The notes beneath the pieces were generated by a model. The model did no database searches. It was not told the DNA's origin and worked only from the letters and a program-made list of their open reading frames with translations. 64,000 nt of DNA from DASWZN01 sp963841635 (GTDB lineage Bacteria; Acidobacteriota; Terriglobia; Bryobacterales; Bryobacteraceae): the NCBI GenBank assembly GCA_963841635.1, contig CAWJDO010000002.1:2852001-2916000 (forward strand). The letters are read 5' to 3'. Position 1 is the first letter of the stretch. Every line of letters starts with the position of its first letter. Made by a program: the position numbers and the translations under genes. This document shows positions 15,170-22,895 of the stretch, piece after piece.

Positions 15170-17170
15170 GTGAGATCCCAGGTGGCCGTCCTCGCGATCT
15201 GCCTGCTGCCCCTGGCGCGCGCCCAGAACCCGGAGCCCGCCGCGAAGGCCTATGAGGCTCTTCGCTCCAAGGACTACGACGCTGCCATCCCCTTGTTTCG
15301 AGAGGCGATCGAGCACGCGCCCGCCAACGCGACGCTGCGCCAGGACCTGGGCTATACCTATCTGAAGGCCGGCGAGAACGAAGCCGCGCGCGACCAGTTC
15401 GCCGTGGCGTTGCGCCTGGATCCCAGCGCGGAGCGTATTGCGCTCGAGTACGCCTTTCTGTGCTACGAAACCAGGAAAACCGCGGAAGCGCGGCGCACCT
15501 TCGACCGGATCCGGCAGACCGGCAGCCCCGAGGCGCGCGTCGTCGCCGGGCAGGCTTTCGAGAACATCGACCGGCCGCTGGTGGAGGGCATTGCCCGCTG
15601 GTCCGCCGTGGTCGAGAAATCGCCCCAGGACTACAGCGCCCATCTGGAACTGGCGCGGCTGGCGGAAGGGCATAACGACCCGGGCCTGGCGGCCGAGCAT
15701 TATATGGCGGCTTGGGAGCTGCGGCCCGGAGAGCGCCAACTGTTGCTCGACCTGGCTCGTGCCTGGCAGGATGCCGGCCGCATCGAGGACTCCCGCGCTG
15801 CGCTGATCGCGGCCGCTCGCGGGTCCGAGCCCTGGGTGGCGGAGCAGGCGCGCGAGCTTGCGCCCCAGCGCTGTCCCTATGCCCCCGAGTTCCGCCGCGC
15901 CCTCGATCTGGACCCGGCCAACTTCGGGATGCGCCGCGAGCTCATCTTCCTGCTCCTCGAGGTCAAGCAGACGGACGAAGCCGAGCGCGAGCTGCGGATT
16001 CTCACCGACATGGAGCCCCAGGACATGCTCTCCGAGGCTCAGTTGGGCTTCCTCCTGCTGGCCAAACAGGACCGCGCCGGCGCCATGATCTACCTCGACC
16101 GCGTGCTGAAGTCGGGCGATGCGGAGCTGGTGGCGCGCGTGAAGGCTGCACTGAAGATCGCTCCCGAGTTGAAGCAGCGCAGCGCCGCCGCGGCCGTCCC
16201 GCCCATCGGCGCCAAGGAGATGGGCCAGCGCAGCTACGCGAAAGCGTATATGCGGGATGCGGCGCGATACCTCGAGGTCGCGCACGAGACCGATCCCGGG
16301 AACGACGAGGTCATGCTGATGCTGGGCCGGGTGTACAACGTCCTGCAGCAGGACCAGATTGCACTCGGCTGGTTCGATCAAGCCCGGCGCAGCCCCGATC
16401 GCCGGATCGCTTCGGAGGCCGGCCGCGCCTATCACAATCTGCGGCCCGGCTTCGCCCGTTGGCGGTTCACCGTCTGGGCGCTGCCGTTCTACTCCACGCG
16501 CTGGAACGACCTGTTCTCTTACGGGCAGATCAAGGCTGAATACCGGCTGGGCAAACTTCCTTTCCGGCCCTACGTTTCCTTGCGCTTCCTCGGAGACGTG
16601 CGCGCCGGCATACCCGTCGAGACGCGCGGTGCGCAGCCGATCTGTTGCCTTTCGGAAAAGTCCGTCGTGACCGGTGTGGGCGTGGAGACGCGCTACTGGC
16701 ACCGCGCCATGGCCTGGGCCGAAGCCGGCGCCGCGATCCGCTACAGCTCCATCCCCGACACCGGCTTCCGCGTTCCGGACTACCGTGCCGGCGTGTCCTA
16801 CAGCCGGGGTTGGGGCAGCCTGCTGGGAAGCGAGAGTCCCGGCTTGTTCGCCGAAAGCCACGACGACGCCGTCTTCGTCAGCCGGTTCGGCAACGATACG
16901 ATCGCGTACTCGCAGAATCAGGCCGGCTACACCGTTCGGCCCTTCGCCGGGTTGCGCGTGCAGCTCTACGGTAACGCCAATCTCACCGCGGACTCGAAGC
17001 GGCAGCCCTGGGCCAACTTCGCGGAAGCCGGTCCGGGGCTGCGTTTCCGCTGGGCGAGCATGCCTCCGGCGCTGGTGTTCACGGTGAGTGCGCTGCGAGG
17101 CGTTTATCTGCAGACGACGAAGTCGTTCAGCGACGTGCGTGTGGGGTTCTGGTATGCGCTCACCCGATAA
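15170..17170 (+). CDS. TPR-repeat protein with C-terminal outer-membrane barrel (NfrA/PgaA-like)
   Basis: 666 residues from the GTG at 15170. A Sec signal peptide (MRSQVAVLAICLLPLARAQ) is followed by about eleven TPR-type helical repeats (AAKAYEALRSKDYDAAIPLFREAIEHAP and similar) to residue 430. The last 230 residues alternate polar and hydrophobic with many aromatics (RWRFTVWALPFYSTRWND, FRPYVSLRFLGDV, VYLQTTKSFSDVRVGFWYALTR) and end in an aromatic-rich strand, typical of an outer-membrane beta barrel. This TPR-plus-barrel plan is that of NfrA, PgaA and BcsC exopolysaccharide or phage-receptor porins. The next gene overlaps it, suggesting one export or processing unit. Confidence 0.7.
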   Translation: MRSQVAVLAICLLPLARAQNPEPAAKAYEALRSKDYDAAIPLFREAIEHAPANATLRQDLGYTYLKAGENEAARDQFAVALRLDPSAERIALEYAFLCYETRKTAEARRTFDRIRQTGSPEARVVAGQAFENIDRPLVEGIARWSAVVEKSPQDYSAHLELARLAEGHNDPGLAAEHYMAAWELRPGERQLLLDLARAWQDAGRIEDSRAALIAAARGSEPWVAEQARELAPQRCPYAPEFRRALDLDPANFGMRRELIFLLLEVKQTDEAERELRILTDMEPQDMLSEAQLGFLLLAKQDRAGAMIYLDRVLKSGDAELVARVKAALKIAPELKQRSAAAAVPPIGAKEMGQRSYAKAYMRDAARYLEVAHETDPGNDEVMLMLGRVYNVLQQDQIALGWFDQARRSPDRRIASEAGRAYHNLRPGFARWRFTVWALPFYSTRWNDLFSYGQIKAEYRLGKLPFRPYVSLRFLGDVRAGIPVETRGAQPICCLSEKSVVTGVGVETRYWHRAMAWAEAGAAIRYSSIPDTGFRVPDYRAGVSYSRGWGSLLGSESPGLFAESHDDAVFVSRFGNDTIAYSQNQAGYTVRPFAGLRVQLYGNANLTADSKRQPWANFAEAGPGLRFRWASMPPALVFTVSALRGVYLQTTKSFSDVRVGFWYALTR

Positions 17171-19268
17171 GCAGCCACGACAACTCGCTCGCCTGTGCTG
17201 TCTCGGCCTGCTCGCCGGCGTGGTTTCGTTCGCGGCGCCGCGACTCACGTTTTCGGTCGTCGGCGCGGACCCGGGCGGTTGGCCTCAGATCCTCTCCGCG
17301 ATGGGATTTCAGCCCGCGGCGGAGCCCGGCCAGGCCGGCATCGTAGTGCTGCGCCAGGGCGCCAAGGGCGAGGCCGTGGACTACCAGGCGCGGGTGGACG
17401 GCGGCGCGTTTCTGATCCTGGAGGGGCCGTCGGAGGTGGCCGAGTCGCTCGGCTTTCATGCCGGCGGCCGCCGCGTTCCCGTGCAGAGCGTCGAGGATTT
17501 GCGACGGCCCGAGTTGCGTATCGTGTGGGCGAAGGCGCTCGATCTGCCCGTATTCGAAGTACCCGCCGGCGCCCGCGTGTTTGCGCGCGAGCGGTGGCAA
17601 AAGGCGCCGCTTGTCGCCGGAATGCGGCACGGCACTGGGGCCGTCCTTTGGGTTGCCGCGCCGCCCGGTCCGAACGGATACGAGCGCCTGCCCTATCTGC
17701 CGCACGCTATGCGCGACCTCGGTCTCGATCCGCCGATGGCGTCGCGCCGGCTGTGGGCGTTCTTCGATTCCTCCTACCGCAGCCGCGCGGACGTTGACTA
17801 CCTGGCCCGGCGCTGGCGGCGGTCCGGCATCGCCGCGCTTCAGGTCGCCGCCTGGCACAACTTCGAGCCCGACGCCGAGCGCGACGCGTACCTCGGCGGC
17901 CTCATCCGCGCCTGCCACCGCAACGCCATTCTGGTCTACGCCTGGCTCGAACTGCCGCACGTCAGCGAGCGGTTCTGGCAGGATCATCCCGAGTGGCGCG
18001 AGAAGACCGCGGTCCTCCAGGACGCCGCCCTCGACTGGCGCAAGCTGATGAACCTGGCCAACCGCGACTGCTTCCACGCCGCCGCCGGCGGGGTCCGCGA
18101 GCTGATCGGCCGCTTCGATTGGGACGGCGTCAACCTGGCCGAGTTGTATTTCGAGTCGCTCGAAGGGGCCGCCAATCCCTCGCGCCTCACTCCCATGAAC
18201 GACGACGTGCGCCGCGAATTCCGCGCCTCGAAGGGCTTCGATCCCATGGAGCTGTTCGCCGCCGGCAAGCCCCAAGATGCCGCCCGCTTGCGCGCCTTCC
18301 TGGACTACCGCGCCGCGCTGGCCGAGCGGCTGCAGCGTGAGTGGATTGCAGAAATGGAATCGATTCGATGCGACAAGCCGGATCTCGACTTGGTCCTGAC
18401 GCACATCGACGACCGGTTCGATACCGGGATGCGCGACGCGCTCGGCGCCGATGCCGCGCGCCTGCTGCCGCTGCTCGGCCAGCACGATTTCACGTTTGCG
18501 ATCGAGGATCCCGCCACGGTCTGGAATCTGGGGCCGCAACGCTACCCGGAGATCGCGAAACGTTACCAGGCTCTGACCAAGCGCACGGACAAACTGGCCG
18601 TGGACATCAACGTGGTGGACCGCTACCAGGATGTTTATCCCACCAAGCAGCAGACCGGCACGGAGCTGTTCGAACTGGTGGCGTCCGCCTCGCGGGCGTT
18701 CCCGCGCGTGATGCTGTACTTCGAGAACTCCATCCTGGCGCCCGATCTCCCGCTGCTCGCCCCCGCGGGCGCCGACGCGCGGCTGGAGCAGACCGAGGGG
18801 CGGCTCGCGGTGGAATCGGCGCGGGGCGTCGGCGTAGTGTGGAACGGTCCCGCCAGGGTGGATGGGCGCGCCTGGCCGGCCAGCGACGGCGAGATGGTGT
18901 GGTTGCCGGCGGGTGCACACACGGTCGAGGCCGCGAAGGCAGCCCCCGCCGCGCGCATCCTCGATTTCAACGGCGATCTCGAGAGTGCGTCGGCGACAGC
19001 GCACGGCCTCGAGTTCGGATATGTGGCGGTCTCGCGAGCCGTAGCCGCGCTCGATCGCAAGCCACTCCGCCAGCAGATTGACGGCGCGCCGGCGCCCATC
19101 GAGTTCGCAAACCCGGACGGTCCGCCCTTCGTGGTGATACTCCCCCGTGGCCAGCATCTGGTCGAATTGGAAATGGATGACATCACGCAGGGCCGACCGC
19201 CCGGGGTCGCGGGCGAGGCAAGCAATCCCGCCGGGAAGCGGCTACAATCGGAAAGTACGCGCCCGTAG
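17154..19268 (+). CDS. Secreted TIM-barrel glycosidase-like protein
   Basis: 704 residues from the ATG at 17154, overlapping the TPR gene by 17 bases. Residues 1-33 include a signal peptide. The middle (about 200-560) looks like a TIM barrel of the glycoside-hydrolase-like GHL class: RRLWAFFDSSYRSRADVDYLARRWRRSGI, AILVYAWLELPHVSERF, WDGVNLAELYFESLEG and LDLVLTHIDDRFDTGMRD, with acidic residues at strand ends. A beta-sandwich-like tail follows. Coupling with a PgaA-like porin resembles the PgaA-PgaB arrangement in which a GHL domain trims exported glucosamine polymer, but no deacetylase domain or synthase gene is present. The stop codon lies inside tRNA-Arg. Confidence 0.55.
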   Translation: MRSPDKQPRQLARLCCLGLLAGVVSFAAPRLTFSVVGADPGGWPQILSAMGFQPAAEPGQAGIVVLRQGAKGEAVDYQARVDGGAFLILEGPSEVAESLGFHAGGRRVPVQSVEDLRRPELRIVWAKALDLPVFEVPAGARVFARERWQKAPLVAGMRHGTGAVLWVAAPPGPNGYERLPYLPHAMRDLGLDPPMASRRLWAFFDSSYRSRADVDYLARRWRRSGIAALQVAAWHNFEPDAERDAYLGGLIRACHRNAILVYAWLELPHVSERFWQDHPEWREKTAVLQDAALDWRKLMNLANRDCFHAAAGGVRELIGRFDWDGVNLAELYFESLEGAANPSRLTPMNDDVRREFRASKGFDPMELFAAGKPQDAARLRAFLDYRAALAERLQREWIAEMESIRCDKPDLDLVLTHIDDRFDTGMRDALGADAARLLPLLGQHDFTFAIEDPATVWNLGPQRYPEIAKRYQALTKRTDKLAVDINVVDRYQDVYPTKQQTGTELFELVASASRAFPRVMLYFENSILAPDLPLLAPAGADARLEQTEGRLAVESARGVGVVWNGPARVDGRAWPASDGEMVWLPAGAHTVEAAKAAPAARILDFNGDLESASATAHGLEFGYVAVSRAVAALDRKPLRQQIDGAPAPIEFANPDGPPFVVILPRGQHLVELEMDDITQGRPPGVAGEASNPAGKRLQSESTRP

Positions 19269-19335
19269 CTCAGCTGGATAGAGCGCTTGCCTCCGGAGCA
19301 AGAGGTCGGGTGTTCGAATCACCCCGGGCGTACCA
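19259..19335 (+). tRNA. tRNA-Arg (anticodon CCG)
   Basis: A complete 77-base cloverleaf including an encoded CCA. The acceptor gcgcccg pairs with cgggcgt (G-U at 1-72). The D arm contains gctcagctggatagagc; the anticodon arm is cttgc-ctccgga-gcaag with CCG at positions 34-36; the T arm is gggtg-ttcgaat-caccc. It reads arginine codon CGG. Its first 10 bases overlap the 3' end of the preceding gene, and integrase debris abuts its 3' end, so it is a probable attachment site. Confidence 0.95.
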
Positions 19336-19629
19336 CTTCAAATCCTTATTGGGCATTACGTTGCCCACTTCTTCCGCTTCGCTTGGCACTGCCACATTTC
19401 CGCCGGTGTGCCCGGAATTGGGCCTACCCTGGGCGCCGCGCGTCCTCTCCATGGCTTCGCGTCCGGTCTCAAGGTTGGGGTGGACGTAGCTCCGGGTCGT
19501 GGCGAAATCGCTGTGTCCTGCGAGTACGCCAGGCTGTACGGGTCCATGTGTGCGCTCCAGCGCGTGAGACACGTATGCATCGGAATGGGTCTTCCCCGCG
19601 CGCACCCGGAGCGAGCACATCCGAAGCAT
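19270..19629 (-). pseudogene. Tyrosine recombinase (integrase), C-terminal remnant at the tRNA
   Basis: The minus strand encodes GVLAGHSDFATTRSYVHP, the HxxH/R...Y region of a phage-type integrase, followed by ETGREAMERTRG and a tail KWYARGDSNTRPLAPEAS that is simply the tRNA-Arg sequence read through. Such read-through tails are characteristic of integrases whose genes end at the tRNA they target. The upstream part is degenerate (AYVSHALERTHGPVQP) and about 200 residues are missing, so it is not functional. It marks the left boundary of an island. Confidence 0.75.
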
Positions 19630-19702
19630 CCTTCTACACGAAGACTACGAGGTGCTGGAGGCCGAAGACGGGGCTGCTGCATTGGAGCTGCTCCACATGC
19701 GA
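19613..19702 (+). pseudogene. Response-regulator receiver domain fragment
   Basis: The plus-strand frame here encodes IRSILLHEDYEVLEAEDGAA followed by ALELL, the beta-2/alpha-2 segment of a CheY-like receiver domain (compare GYEVLEAEDGxxAL). No phospho-acceptor Asp region or output domain follows; the frame then runs into unrelated sequence. A 30-codon relic, consistent with deletion scarring next to the integrase remnant. Confidence 0.6.
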
Positions 19703-19885
19703 GGAGTCTGGATGCCGATTCGAACCCGCACTTTCCCCGCCGACATGGCTAGCGTCTCGATCTCTCCCAGGTCCATGCGTCTCAGCAGGCGCGGCCTGGG
19801 GTAAGCGCGACAGCCTGTTGTATCCAAGGGTTTGGGTTGTGGATCGGACGATTCGGTGGTATGTTTGGTCCCTCGGGTCGTTCAC
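19703..19885. other. Junction sequence before the radical SAM operon
   Basis: No gene is supported here. A stretch near 19713 (gattcgaacccgcac) is the complement of a generic tRNA T arm and may be another piece of integration debris. The promoter of the radical SAM operon should lie in this stretch, but I cannot assign boxes. Confidence 0.4.
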
Positions 19886-21310
19886 ATGTCCGCATCACGG
19901 GTTCGGGATCAGGGCGGCTTGGCGGGGGGCCTCCCGCCCAGCCTGTCGGCGGAAGTCTTCAGCATTCCGATCCAGGACTCGAAATACATCGTCTATGCTC
20001 CCGCTCGGCGGTCGGCGTTTGTGGCGAACGCCCGGGTGGTCGACTTCATCTCGGAGTTGCGGCACGGGGTGTTCGACGCGGCGGCGGATCCCGATGGCTC
20101 GCTGGTGGAGCTGTTGCGGGCGCTCGAGATGGTGGATGCCGGACCCGAGAGTCCGCCATCGTTCGCCTGCGCCGGCGATCCGCAGCCAGTCTCGGTCACT
20201 CTGTTTCTGACCACGGCGTGCAACCTGCGCTGCACCTACTGCTACGCATCCGCCGGCAACGATGCGCCGAAGTTCATGACGATGGAGACGGCCAGGCGCG
20301 GGATCGACTTCGTCGCCGCCAACGCCGCCGCGCGCCATGCACCGCGTATTGAAGTGGGCTTCCACGGCGGTGGGGAACCGACATTGAACTGGCCCGTCCT
20401 GACGGAGTCGTTCGACTACGCACGCGAAAAGGCGGCCGGCCTCAAGCTCGAACTGCGTTCCTCCATGGCGACCAACGGCGTACTCAGCGACGAGCACGCC
20501 GACTGGATCGCGGCGCATCTGGGAGGCGTCAACGTGTCCTGCGACGGGTTGCCCACGGTTCACGACAAGTGCCGGTTGACCGCCTCCGGAAAAGGGTCGA
20601 GCAGCAGGGTGATGCATACGCTGCGGCGGTTCGACGCGGCGAAGTTCTCCTACGGCCTACGGCTGACAGTGACCGCGGAGCACATTCCCGCGCTCGCCGA
20701 TTCGGTGGAGTACCTCTGCTCGGAGTTCCGGCCCACTTACGTACAGATCGAGCCGGTGTACACCCTGGGACGGGGCGCGGCGGCGCCGCCCGCGGAATCG
20801 GACCAGTTCGTCGAGGCCTACCGGGACGCCGCGGAGCGCGCGGCGGAGCACGGGCGCACGGTGCGATTCTCGGGAGCCCGCGCGGGCACGCTAACGAACC
20901 ACTTTTGCAGCGTCTCCAAGGACAACTTCTGTCTCTCGGCCGACGGCAATGTTACGGCCTGCTTTGAGGCTTTCAGCGAAGACAGCCCTCATGCCGGCGC
21001 ATTTTTCTACGGCCGGCCTGCGGCCGATGCAGGCGGCTACGCGTTCGACCTTGCAGTGCTCGACCATTTGCGCGGCCAGGCAGTGGAGAAGCGCGAGCAT
21101 TGCCAAGGCTGCTTCGCGAAATGGAGCTGCGGCGGCGACTGCTACTACAAGTGGATGGCGGCCACAGGAGGCGGTGAGTTCAACGGCTCGACACGCTGCC
21201 ACGTGATTCGCGAACTGACCAAGGACCAGATCCTGGAGAAGATCGCGGCCGCGGGCGGCCTGTTCTGGCACGAGCCGCCCGCCAGCCAGCCGCGGCAAGA
21301 GGTCCGCTGA
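19886..21310 (+). CDS. Radical SAM/SPASM peptide maturase 1
   Basis: 474 residues from the ATG at 19886; the longer frame from 19832 has poor start context. The N-terminus has the maturase-type lead FSIPIQDSKYIVYAPARRSAF. The radical SAM motif is CNLRCTYCY (Cys112, 116, 119), with FHGGGEPTL for SAM binding, MATNGVLS and VNVSCDG. The SPASM region has FCSVSKDNFCLSADG, TACFE and CQGCFAKWSCGGDCYYKW, enough Cys for two auxiliary clusters. Such enzymes form thioether, C-C or ether cross-links on peptides. The next gene starts inside its stop (TGATG). It is the first gene of the island operon; the nearby Cys-tailed WD40 proteins are its likely substrates. Confidence 0.85.
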   Translation: MSASRVRDQGGLAGGLPPSLSAEVFSIPIQDSKYIVYAPARRSAFVANARVVDFISELRHGVFDAAADPDGSLVELLRALEMVDAGPESPPSFACAGDPQPVSVTLFLTTACNLRCTYCYASAGNDAPKFMTMETARRGIDFVAANAAARHAPRIEVGFHGGGEPTLNWPVLTESFDYAREKAAGLKLELRSSMATNGVLSDEHADWIAAHLGGVNVSCDGLPTVHDKCRLTASGKGSSSRVMHTLRRFDAAKFSYGLRLTVTAEHIPALADSVEYLCSEFRPTYVQIEPVYTLGRGAAAPPAESDQFVEAYRDAAERAAEHGRTVRFSGARAGTLTNHFCSVSKDNFCLSADGNVTACFEAFSEDSPHAGAFFYGRPAADAGGYAFDLAVLDHLRGQAVEKREHCQGCFAKWSCGGDCYYKWMAATGGGEFNGSTRCHVIRELTKDQILEKIAAAGGLFWHEPPASQPRQEVR

Positions 21311-22638
21311 TGGAGCCGCGCGTATTCGCCGTACCGGTGTTCGACAAGTGGTTGGTATACGCGCCACTCGATCGCGTCGCGGCCCTGGTGAACAGAGCGG
21401 CGCTGGCGGCGTTTCCCGAGGAGTTGCGGGCAGCCCTGGCGGGAGAGCCGGAGCCCGCACCGCGCCCGCGCGACGGAGCCGTCCGCCCGCGGTTTCTGGG
21501 GCTGGTTCCAACGCGCGCCTGCAACCTTTCCTGCTCGTATTGCGGGTTTGGCGCCACGCCTGGAGGCGCGCAGATGGACTTGCGCATGGCGGCGGCGGCA
21601 GTGGACTGGATGGCCGGCCACGCCGAGCGCGACGGGCGCGGCACGCTGGATGTTCACTTTTTCGGCGGCGAGCCGCTGGCCGCGCCTGAGGTCGTGGACG
21701 TCGCCGTGCACCGCACACGCGCCGTCGCGGCGAAAAAAGGACTGTTGCCACGATTGGAGGTGGCCACCAACGGTGTTTACGGCGAGGCGCGGGCCCGCTT
21801 CGTGGGCGACTACTTCGACACCGTGGTGCTGTCCTTCGACGGGTTCCGCGATGCCCACGACCGGCATCGGCCCGCCGCCGGCGGCCGCGGCAGCTTCGAC
21901 CAGGTGGCGAGCACAGCGCGCTTGCTGAGCGCTTCGCCCGCCGAGACTTGCTTTCGAGTTTGCGTGGCGCAGGACAACGTCGAGCAACTGGCCGAGACGG
22001 TGCAGTGGTTCTGCGAGGAATTCCAGCCCTCTTCGATCGACTTCGAGACGCTCCAGCCGACGCCGGAATCGGAACGGGCCGGTCTGCGGCCGCCCGATCC
22101 TTATACGTTTGCCGCGCACTTCCGCGGCGCCCGTCGCGCGGCTTCGGAGGGTGGCGTGGAGCCGATCTACGCGGCAGCGGTGACCGATGAGGCGCGCCTC
22201 AGCTTCTGCCCAGTGGGCAATGACACGCTGATCCTGCATCCCGACGGGCGTGTGAGCGCCTGCTATCTTCTGGAGCGCGACTGGCAGGCCCGCGGCGTCG
22301 ATCTCAACTTGGGACGGTTAAGGGCCGCAGGCGATATGGATCTTCCGGAAGAGGACGTGGGGCGCGTGCGGCGCCTGGTGGCGGAGAAACCGCGCTGCGC
22401 GAACTGCTTCTGCCGCTGGTCGTGCGCCGGCGGCTGCCACGTGAATCACTCGTTCCCCGGCTGTTCCGAGGGCTATGACGATTTCTGCATACAGACCCGG
22501 TTGATCACGCTCTGCTCGCTTCTAGACGGTCTGGGCCTGGAGTCAATGGCCGATGATCTCGTCGCGGACCGGGCGGAGATGCAGCGGGTGGCACTGCTGT
22601 CATCGGACCGGTTGGAAGACTCGCGAGGTCCCGCATGA
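21310..22638 (+). CDS. Radical SAM/SPASM peptide maturase 2
   Basis: 442 residues, coupled to maturase 1 by TGATG. Its N-terminus resembles that of maturase 1 (VFAVPVFDKWLVYAPLDRVAALV), so the two are distant paralogues. The radical SAM motif is CNLSCSYC (Cys71, 75, 78), with FFGGEPL, VATNGVY and VVLSFDG following. The SPASM part has FCPVGNDTLILHPDG, SACYL and CANCFCRWSCAGGCHVNH, then GYDDFCIQTR. Two non-identical maturases in series suggest either a heterodimer or two successive modifications. The PqqD-like gene overlaps its end by ATGA. Confidence 0.85.
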   Translation: MEPRVFAVPVFDKWLVYAPLDRVAALVNRAALAAFPEELRAALAGEPEPAPRPRDGAVRPRFLGLVPTRACNLSCSYCGFGATPGGAQMDLRMAAAAVDWMAGHAERDGRGTLDVHFFGGEPLAAPEVVDVAVHRTRAVAAKKGLLPRLEVATNGVYGEARARFVGDYFDTVVLSFDGFRDAHDRHRPAAGGRGSFDQVASTARLLSASPAETCFRVCVAQDNVEQLAETVQWFCEEFQPSSIDFETLQPTPESERAGLRPPDPYTFAAHFRGARRAASEGGVEPIYAAAVTDEARLSFCPVGNDTLILHPDGRVSACYLLERDWQARGVDLNLGRLRAAGDMDLPEEDVGRVRRLVAEKPRCANCFCRWSCAGGCHVNHSFPGCSEGYDDFCIQTRLITLCSLLDGLGLESMADDLVADRAEMQRVALLSSDRLEDSRGPA

Positions 22639-22895
22639 CAGAGTATCGGGCGGCGGAACAGGTGAGGTGGGCGGTGGAAGCGGGTGGGGTCGTGCTCATC
22701 GACGGCGCCACGGGAGCGGCCACGACCCTCGGCTATCCGCAAGCGGCGATCTGGGATTTCCTGACGCGAGGCGAATCGAGCGAGCGGATCGCCGCCAAGA
22801 TGGGCGCCATCGCCTCGCTTGATCCGGCGGGGGCGCAGGCGCTGGTCGAGGAAACGATCGCGGCACTGCGTGAGGCGGGGTTTCTGAATGGCTAA
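22635..22895 (+). CDS. PqqD-like RiPP recognition element (stand-alone)
   Basis: 86 residues, ATGA-coupled to maturase 2 and overlapping the next gene by 8 bases. The fold is that of PqqD: a beta-hairpin (VRWAVEAGGVVLIDGATGAATTLGYPQAAIWDFL) followed by a helical winged part (ERIAAKMGAIASLDPAGAQALVEETIAALREAGFL). PqqD-type domains bind the leader of a precursor and deliver it to the radical SAM enzyme. Its presence between two radical SAM genes is strong support for the peptide-maturation reading of the island. Confidence 0.82.
   Translation: MTEYRAAEQVRWAVEAGGVVLIDGATGAATTLGYPQAAIWDFLTRGESSERIAAKMGAIASLDPAGAQALVEETIAALREAGFLNG

Noticed and set aside
15074..17248. Extension of the nuoB frame to 912 codons
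   Set aside because: The added sequence is the complement of the TPR gene and does not resemble NuoB. The family starts at or just before MPFLENQFEKNV.
17160..19157. 665-codon minus-strand frame opposite the TIM-barrel gene
   Set aside because: Antisense shadow. The plus-strand gene has a signal peptide, is coupled to its neighbour and shows a plausible fold.
19270..19345. Peptide ARGDSNTRPLAPEAS as a conserved protein motif
   Set aside because: It is the translation of the tRNA-Arg complement, a known artefact of integrase genes that end in tRNA genes.
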